The position numbers and the translations under genes are program-made. Shown one piece after another: positions 21,596 through 25,332 of a stretch of DNA of 25,332 bases (position 1 is its first letter; each line of letters starts with the position of its first letter). Origin of the DNA: MWDT01 sp035506315. Lineage in GTDB: Bacteria; Verrucomicrobiota; Verrucomicrobiia; Opitutales; Opitutaceae. The DNA is taken from contig DATJPQ010000279.1 in the NCBI GenBank assembly GCA_035506315.1, positions 1 through 25,332 of the forward strand, read 5' to 3'. The notes beneath the pieces are model-generated. The model saw only the letters and a list, made by a program, of their open reading frames with translations. It ran no database searches and was not told where the DNA came from.

Positions 21596-22120
21596 TCACC
21601 GCCCGTTTAGCTTAGCTAGCAAAAAAATGGAGACCTCCAAAGTTATACAAAACAACAGTATGTTTGCAAAACAAAGCCCGATTGCATTTCTGCCGTAAAG
21701 AACTTTCGGGTCATTCACGAATTCTTGGTTGAAGATTGCTTCGAGTTCTTTCGCGTCATCATTGTTAAGAGTATCGCCGTTAATCCGATTGCTTGCTCCT
21801 GGCAATTTCAGACAGATCTCTTTCCATTGAGCTGCCTCCTCCCTGCGCAGGAGTTTCTTACAAGCAAAATGGCCCATCAAAGCAAAGGAGGGCCTCCCGA
21901 TCAGCCACCAACGTATGCTATTGCTCTTAAGGAGAACCCGCAATTTTTCGTAATTTCCCATCCGAAAATAATAGCGTAACTGTCCATAAGAGCTCCTCAA
22001 GCTACACGCATAAAGAAACTTAGCTACGTTTCGAATAAACAGCCCCATCGCAAGTAATGTTATTATAAACAAGAATATCATTGGTGATGTGGATATGCTT
22101 CTGTTGCCGAGCAAAAGCAT
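21596..22120 (-). CDS. Hypothetical AT-rich membrane protein, two predicted membrane segments
   Basis: A 174-residue protein that I do not recognise. One hydrophobic segment lies at residues about 14-32 (MIFLFIITLLAMGLFI) and a second at about 146-168 (IGLCFANILLFCITLEVSIF), with a charged middle part between (YYFRMGNYEKLRVLLK, RREEAAQWKEICLKL). An alternative start is M14, at 22081. Base composition is unlike the neighbours: 20 of 60 bases are G or C at 22021-22080 and 26 of 60 at 21901-21960, against 43 of 60 in a sample of the adjacent gene (23401-23460). This suggests recent transfer. It lies between the cassette's right repeat and the GTP cyclohydrolase-like gene. It could be part of a toxin, immunity or phage-related module, but nothing in the sequence decides this. 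Confidence 0.6.
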   Translation of the reverse strand: MLLLGNRSISTSPMIFLFIITLLAMGLFIRNVAKFLYACSLRSSYGQLRYYFRMGNYEKLRVLLKSNSIRWWLIGRPSFALMGHFACKKLLRREEAAQWKEICLKLPGASNRINGDTLNNDDAKELEAIFNQEFVNDPKVLYGRNAIGLCFANILLFCITLEVSIFLLAKLNGR

Positions 22121-22209
22121 AGACGTTTATTGAATATCGGGAGGGTTCGGCACTGCATCTTTCAGGTATTCTGCGAGCCCTCGGTTATTGGAGAAAGCGT
22201 GGGGAAAAC

Positions 22210-23793
22210 TCAGGTGGTCTTCTGGTCTTCCAGAAATATCCACTTCTCCACGTCGATGCGGTGCTTCTTCAGCGCCTCGGCGTACTCGGTCTTTGTGACG
22301 AGGCTGTCGGGCGAGTTCATCACCATCTGGATCTTGCCGCCGGGGAGATGCTGCCTGAGCAGCAGCACCGAGGCGTCGTAGTCGCGGCTGTCGTACTCGA
22401 CGCCGAGCTGGCGGTAGGCCTCGTCGGTCGAGGGGGCGCGGCCGGTTTCCGTGAGCATGCGGTCCGTGGCGTAGGCGCCGAAACCGGCGCCACGACCATC
22501 GTTGTAGAGGAGCAGCACGACACCGGCGCCATAGGTCACGATGTGTTTCACGGCCTGCCGGAATTTGTCCTGGTTCTCCACCTCGCGCAGCGGAAAACGG
22601 TTGAAGAGCGACTCGCTGTGCAGGCGCACCACGGGAATGTCGGCCGGCCGGGCGGAGCCGTGGGTGAGCACGACAAAATCCTGGCTCGTCACGATGTCGT
22701 AATAGACATGCACCCGGAACCAATAGGGCGTGGCGAGCAGGTCGCCGATGGGATCGTGGGGATTCTCGCGTTTGAAGGCCGTGAGACGGTCGGGGGCGAT
22801 TTTGACGAAGAAGCGATTGTCGCGGATGAGCTGGTAGCCGCGCACGAGCGGCTGCGGGCCGGCCATGTAGCGTTCGATAGTCCCTTTCTGGAACAGGCCG
22901 CGAAACTGGGCTTCCGTCAGGAGAATGTCGTCGTCGACCGGCTTCATCGGCAGGAAGTAACTGGCGGCGTAGATGAAACGCTGGGCATCCGGCAGCGCGT
23001 GCGGCTTGAACGGGACGACCGGCTCGGGCGGCACGGCGCGGCGCACCGTGGTCTCGGCGGGGCGGGTGAGGATGTGGCCGGCGGCGGCCTTCGACGTAAG
23101 GTAGGCGAGGTTGAAGGGCGACGGTTCGAACTCGAGCGCTTCGGTGCCGGCGATGGCGATCCCCTGCGCCCGCAGCGCCTCGATCTTGTCGGGATTGTTG
23201 GTCAACACCACGAAGGGCGCGGTGAGGCCGAGCAGGTGGCAGATTTGGGAGATGTTCTCGTAATTGCGGTGATCCTTGTCGAGGCCCATCGCGGCGTACG
23301 CCTGGAAGGTGGACAGCCGGTCGAGCGACGCCTGCACGAGCATCCGGTCGCGGGCCTTGGCCACATAGCCCACACCGCGGCCTTCCTGCATGAGGTAAAA
23401 GAGGATGCCGGTGCCCTTGGCCGCGATCAGCTTGAGCGCGCCGTCGAGCTGCTGCCCGCAGTCGCAATCGCAGCCGAGCAGCGTCTCGCTCGTGACGCAC
23501 GAGGAATGCAGGCGGGTGTAAAGCGTCCGGGCGTTGACGATGTCGCCGTAGGCCAGGGCGATGATGTAGTGCTTGTCGATGATGTCCTGAAAAACGTAGG
23601 CGCAGAAGGTGCCGTAGCGCAGATCGACCGAGCAATGGGCGAGATAGAGCGTGTGCCCGTAGATGGGCTTCTCCGCGAACTCGCGCGATGAGAGGACACC
23701 GCCGGTGGCATGCTGCATCTCCTCGATCAAGGCCGAGAAATCGGGGCCGGCGGAGGACCGGGCGGCGGAGTTGATGGCGATGACTTCGGGCAT
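22210..23793 (-). CDS. Tandem GTP cyclohydrolase II-like fusion protein (second module degenerate)
   Basis: A 527-residue protein from the ATG at 23791-23793; the frame continues upstream through a REP and carries no likeness there. Module 1 (residues about 45-245) is RibA-like. The zinc ligands C99, C110 and C112 have the canonical C-x10-C-x-C spacing, in HSSCVTSETLLGCDCDCGQQ. It also has the catalytic stretch FYLMQEGRGVGYVAKARD (R139) and VLTNNPDKIEAL. Module 2 (about 270-520) repeats the pattern: VRLHSESLFNRF without any cysteine, LYNDGRGAGFGAYATDRML, and MNSPDSLVTKTEYAEAL. RibA opens the GTP ring as the first riboflavin step; no DHBP synthase domain is attached. It may be a RibA paralogue for another purpose; the fungal Urc1 proteins are also GCHII relatives. 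Function of the whole is uncertain. Confidence 0.82.
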   Translation of the reverse strand: MPEVIAINSAARSSAGPDFSALIEEMQHATGGVLSSREFAEKPIYGHTLYLAHCSVDLRYGTFCAYVFQDIIDKHYIIALAYGDIVNARTLYTRLHSSCVTSETLLGCDCDCGQQLDGALKLIAAKGTGILFYLMQEGRGVGYVAKARDRMLVQASLDRLSTFQAYAAMGLDKDHRNYENISQICHLLGLTAPFVVLTNNPDKIEALRAQGIAIAGTEALEFEPSPFNLAYLTSKAAAGHILTRPAETTVRRAVPPEPVVPFKPHALPDAQRFIYAASYFLPMKPVDDDILLTEAQFRGLFQKGTIERYMAGPQPLVRGYQLIRDNRFFVKIAPDRLTAFKRENPHDPIGDLLATPYWFRVHVYYDIVTSQDFVVLTHGSARPADIPVVRLHSESLFNRFPLREVENQDKFRQAVKHIVTYGAGVVLLLYNDGRGAGFGAYATDRMLTETGRAPSTDEAYRQLGVEYDSRDYDASVLLLRQHLPGGKIQMVMNSPDSLVTKTEYAEALKKHRIDVEKWIFLEDQKTT

Positions 23794-23932
23794 GGTGAGA
23801 AGGCGCAGACGGGGCGCGGCGGGCGGAGGCGAACGGCGGGTTACGTTACGGATTGGCCCCCACCGCGCAACGAGCGATTTCGCGATGCTAATCAACCAGC
23901 TGAGGTGGCGAAAAGATTGTCCGAACCAAGCA

Positions 23933-23955
23933 GCCCGGTCAGCGACCGGGCCTAC
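23933..23955 (-). repeat. Single REP (GTAG head, GCCCGGTC stem)
   Basis: Read on the minus strand: GTAG, GCCCGGTC, loop GCT, GACCGGGC. It is unpaired, upstream of the GTP cyclohydrolase-like gene. The GGTC-N3-GACC centre is shared with the REPs at 13952 and 20466, though the outer stem differs. Confidence 0.7.
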
Positions 23956-24031
23956 AAGCAAGAAGGTCCAGCCTGCACCGGCCCTTCAGTTTGACCCGGT
24001 TTAGCCGAAGTGTATTGGTACAGCATCCGTT

Positions 24032-24901
24032 ATGGTGATCGACGCCCATGTGCATCTCTATCCGCCCGAGCTCAACCGCGACCCGGTGGCTTGGGGAGAG
24101 ACGCAGGCGGAAACGCATTGGGCCATGCTTTGCACGCGCCGCCGCCGCGACGGACGCGGCGTCCAGGGTTTCCCCTCGATCGACGAGTTGCTGCGCGCCA
24201 TGGATGCGGCAAGCATTGCGCGTTCCGTGCTGCTCGGCTGGTACTGGCAATGGCCGGAAACCTGCGCGTGGCAGAATCGATTTTATGCCGAGTGCGTGCA
24301 GGCGCACCCAGATCGCTTGAGCGCGTTCGCCACGGTGCATCCGGCCGCCGGTCGCGCTGCCACGCTGGCCGAGGTGCGGCGGGCCCGCGAGACGGGCCTG
24401 GTCGGACTGGGCGAGCTGTCGCCCCATGCGCAGGGCTACGACGTGGGCAACCCGGTTTTCGGCGAGGCGCTCGAACTCGCGGCCGAATTGCACCTGCCGG
24501 TCAACCTGCACGTCACCGATCATGAGAGCGACCACTATCCCGGCCGGGTGGAGACACCCTTGCGCGATTTCGTCTGGCTGGCGCACACGTTTCCCCGGAC
24601 GAATTTCATTCTCGCCCACTGGGGCGGGCGGCTGCCGCTGCACGACGAGGAAGCACAGGATTTGATGAACGTTTTCTACGATACCGCCGCCTCGCCTTTG
24701 ATCTACGATGCGACCATCTGGCGGCAGTTTCTCGAGGTCGTGCCGACGGAGCGGGTGCTTTTCGGTTCAGATTATCCGCTGAATCTCTATCCCAAGCTCG
24801 ACGCCGAACCAAGTCTGGCCAGGCTGGTGGCCGAGGCGAAAATGAACGGCGCGGACCTGGCCTTGCTCGGCGGCAACGCGAAGCGGCTGCTGCACCTGTA
24901 G
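24032..24901 (+). CDS. Amidohydrolase-2 family metal-dependent hydrolase
   Basis: A 289-residue TIM-barrel hydrolase of the Amidohydro_2 family, from the ATG at 24032. Metal-ligand candidates in the expected order are H6 and H8 in VIDAHVHLYP, H160 in VNLHVTDHE, H196 in FILAHWGGRLP, and D247 in VLFGSDYPLNLYP. The end NAKRLLHL is the usual family terminus. Members include decarboxylases and lactonases acting on small acids; the substrate cannot be told here. It is divergent from the cyclohydrolase-like gene and followed by a REPIN. Confidence 0.88.
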   Translation: MVIDAHVHLYPPELNRDPVAWGETQAETHWAMLCTRRRRDGRGVQGFPSIDELLRAMDAASIARSVLLGWYWQWPETCAWQNRFYAECVQAHPDRLSAFATVHPAAGRAATLAEVRRARETGLVGLGELSPHAQGYDVGNPVFGEALELAAELHLPVNLHVTDHESDHYPGRVETPLRDFVWLAHTFPRTNFILAHWGGRLPLHDEEAQDLMNVFYDTAASPLIYDATIWRQFLEVVPTERVLFGSDYPLNLYPKLDAEPSLARLVAEAKMNGADLALLGGNAKRLLHL

Positions 24902-24919
24902 GCGCGGACTTGTGTCTTT

Positions 24920-24997
24920 GTAGGAGCCTGCTTGCAGGCGATCCGAAACGCCACGACGTGGCACTCACTCGAGCCTCGCCTGCAAGCAGGCTCCTAC
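24920..24997. repeat. REPIN between convergent genes
   Basis: REP at 24920-24941 (GTAG, GAGCCTGC stem) and its exact inverted copy at 24976-24997, 34 bases apart. The arms are the same as at 21428-21496, but the enclosed bases differ. It lies between the convergent amidohydrolase and amidase genes. Confidence 0.85.
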
Positions 24998-25068
24998 AGT
25001 TCGATCAGGTCGAAGCAAGCTTCGGGGCATAAGAAATTTCCCAAGAGTCGATCCGATTCGATGGCGCC

Positions 25069-25332
25069 CTACAGCCGTTGCAGGGCCCAGGGGATCACCG
25101 GGCTCTGCACGGAATTCACGATCACCTGCAACCCGGCCGTGAGTCCCGAGGGCAGCGGCACCGGCACCGACAACACCGGCAATCCGGCGAGACTCGCCGG
25201 AGCCGTCAGGGCGAGGACGCGCTCCCGGTGGCTTTGATCGCATTCGGCCTTGGTGAGCGCCGCGCACGGCGTCGCGGGGAGCACGAGAAAATCGAAGGTG
25301 AGAAAATAGCTGGTGAGCGTGTGGCGGATGAA
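25069..25332 (-). CDS. Amidase signature family protein, C-terminal end (runs off the right edge)
   Basis: The last 87 residues of a minus-strand gene are in the window, ending with TAG at 25069-25071. They read FLTFDFLVLPATPCAALTKA, then the closing pattern of amidase-signature enzymes: ALTAPASLAGLPVLSVPVPL and SGLTAGLQVIVNS. The catalytic Ser-cisSer-Lys triad is in the missing part. Members hydrolyse amide bonds in a range of substrates; a GatA role is possible but not shown. The gene converges with the amidohydrolase gene across the REPIN. Confidence 0.82.
   Translation of the reverse strand, partial: FIRHTLTSYFLTFDFLVLPATPCAALTKAECDQSHRERVLALTAPASLAGLPVLSVPVPLPSGLTAGLQVIVNSVQSPVIPWALQRL

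Noticed and set aside
22127..23635. 502-residue minus-strand frame overlapping the cyclohydrolase II-like gene, and the 476-residue plus-strand frame at 22261-23691
   Set aside because: Both are shadows in high-GC coding DNA. Only the last residues of the minus frame, outside the real gene, look protein-like, and these are reported separately as a possible remnant.
23794..24031. FMN riboswitch upstream of the cyclohydrolase II-like gene
   Set aside because: No recognisable conserved FMN-element core; the region holds a REP and otherwise nothing I can identify.

Overview
The window looks like a chromosome piece from a GC-rich bacterium of the phylum Verrucomicrobiota, probably an Opitutaceae-type organism. 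The pointers are a 51-residue small basic protein of the Verrucomicrobia/Chlamydiae type (13378-13533), a large propeller regulator beside secreted polysaccharide enzymes with no SusC/SusD pair, and extragenic repeats in nearly every gap. The phylum call is inference from gene content, not from a marker tree.

Left part (1-11277) is a pectin-type polysaccharide locus. A GH2 beta-galactosidase (cut by the window edge) points left. A secreted CBM9-like/PKD protein points right, followed by four closely spaced genes: a GH105-type unsaturated rhamnogalacturonyl hydrolase, a PL26/PcRGLX-like exo-rhamnogalacturonan lyase, a 14-repeat propeller plus Y_Y_Y membrane sensor, and a GH35/GH42-like beta-galactosidase. 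Together they fit breakdown of rhamnogalacturonan I with galactan side chains: lyase cleavage, removal of unsaturated uronyl ends, and galactose removal, with a dedicated sensor. The sensor ends in a small four-cysteine module instead of a kinase.

Middle part (11278-18937) is mostly ordinary housekeeping or accessory genes: a TerB-DUF697 protein, a DedA membrane protein, the small basic protein, CutA, a nitroreductase, an RluE-type pseudouridine synthase, a zinc-free MDR oxidoreductase, and two overlapping GT4 glycosyltransferases. The second glycosyltransferase contains a heptanucleotide tandem repeat inside its reading frame.

Right part (18938-25332) has a double-SIS protein, then a repeat-dense accessory zone at about 20460-21570. 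In that zone a 119-residue helix-turn-helix protein is bracketed by four near-identical 23-bp odd-centred palindromes, two on each side with matching spacing, and the whole lies between two identical 42-bp direct repeats. Next come an AT-rich membrane-protein gene of foreign look, a tandem GTP cyclohydrolase II-like fusion whose second copy has lost its zinc ligands, an amidohydrolase, and the end of an amidase gene.

The best candidate for something undescribed is the HTH/palindrome cassette. A solitary palindrome far away at 11368-11392 shares its skeleton (TGTCA-N2-TATTA-N2-TGACA). Also notable are GTAG-headed REP/REPIN elements, including one REPIN nested inside another. No rRNA, tRNA, CRISPR array or RAYT transposase was seen.
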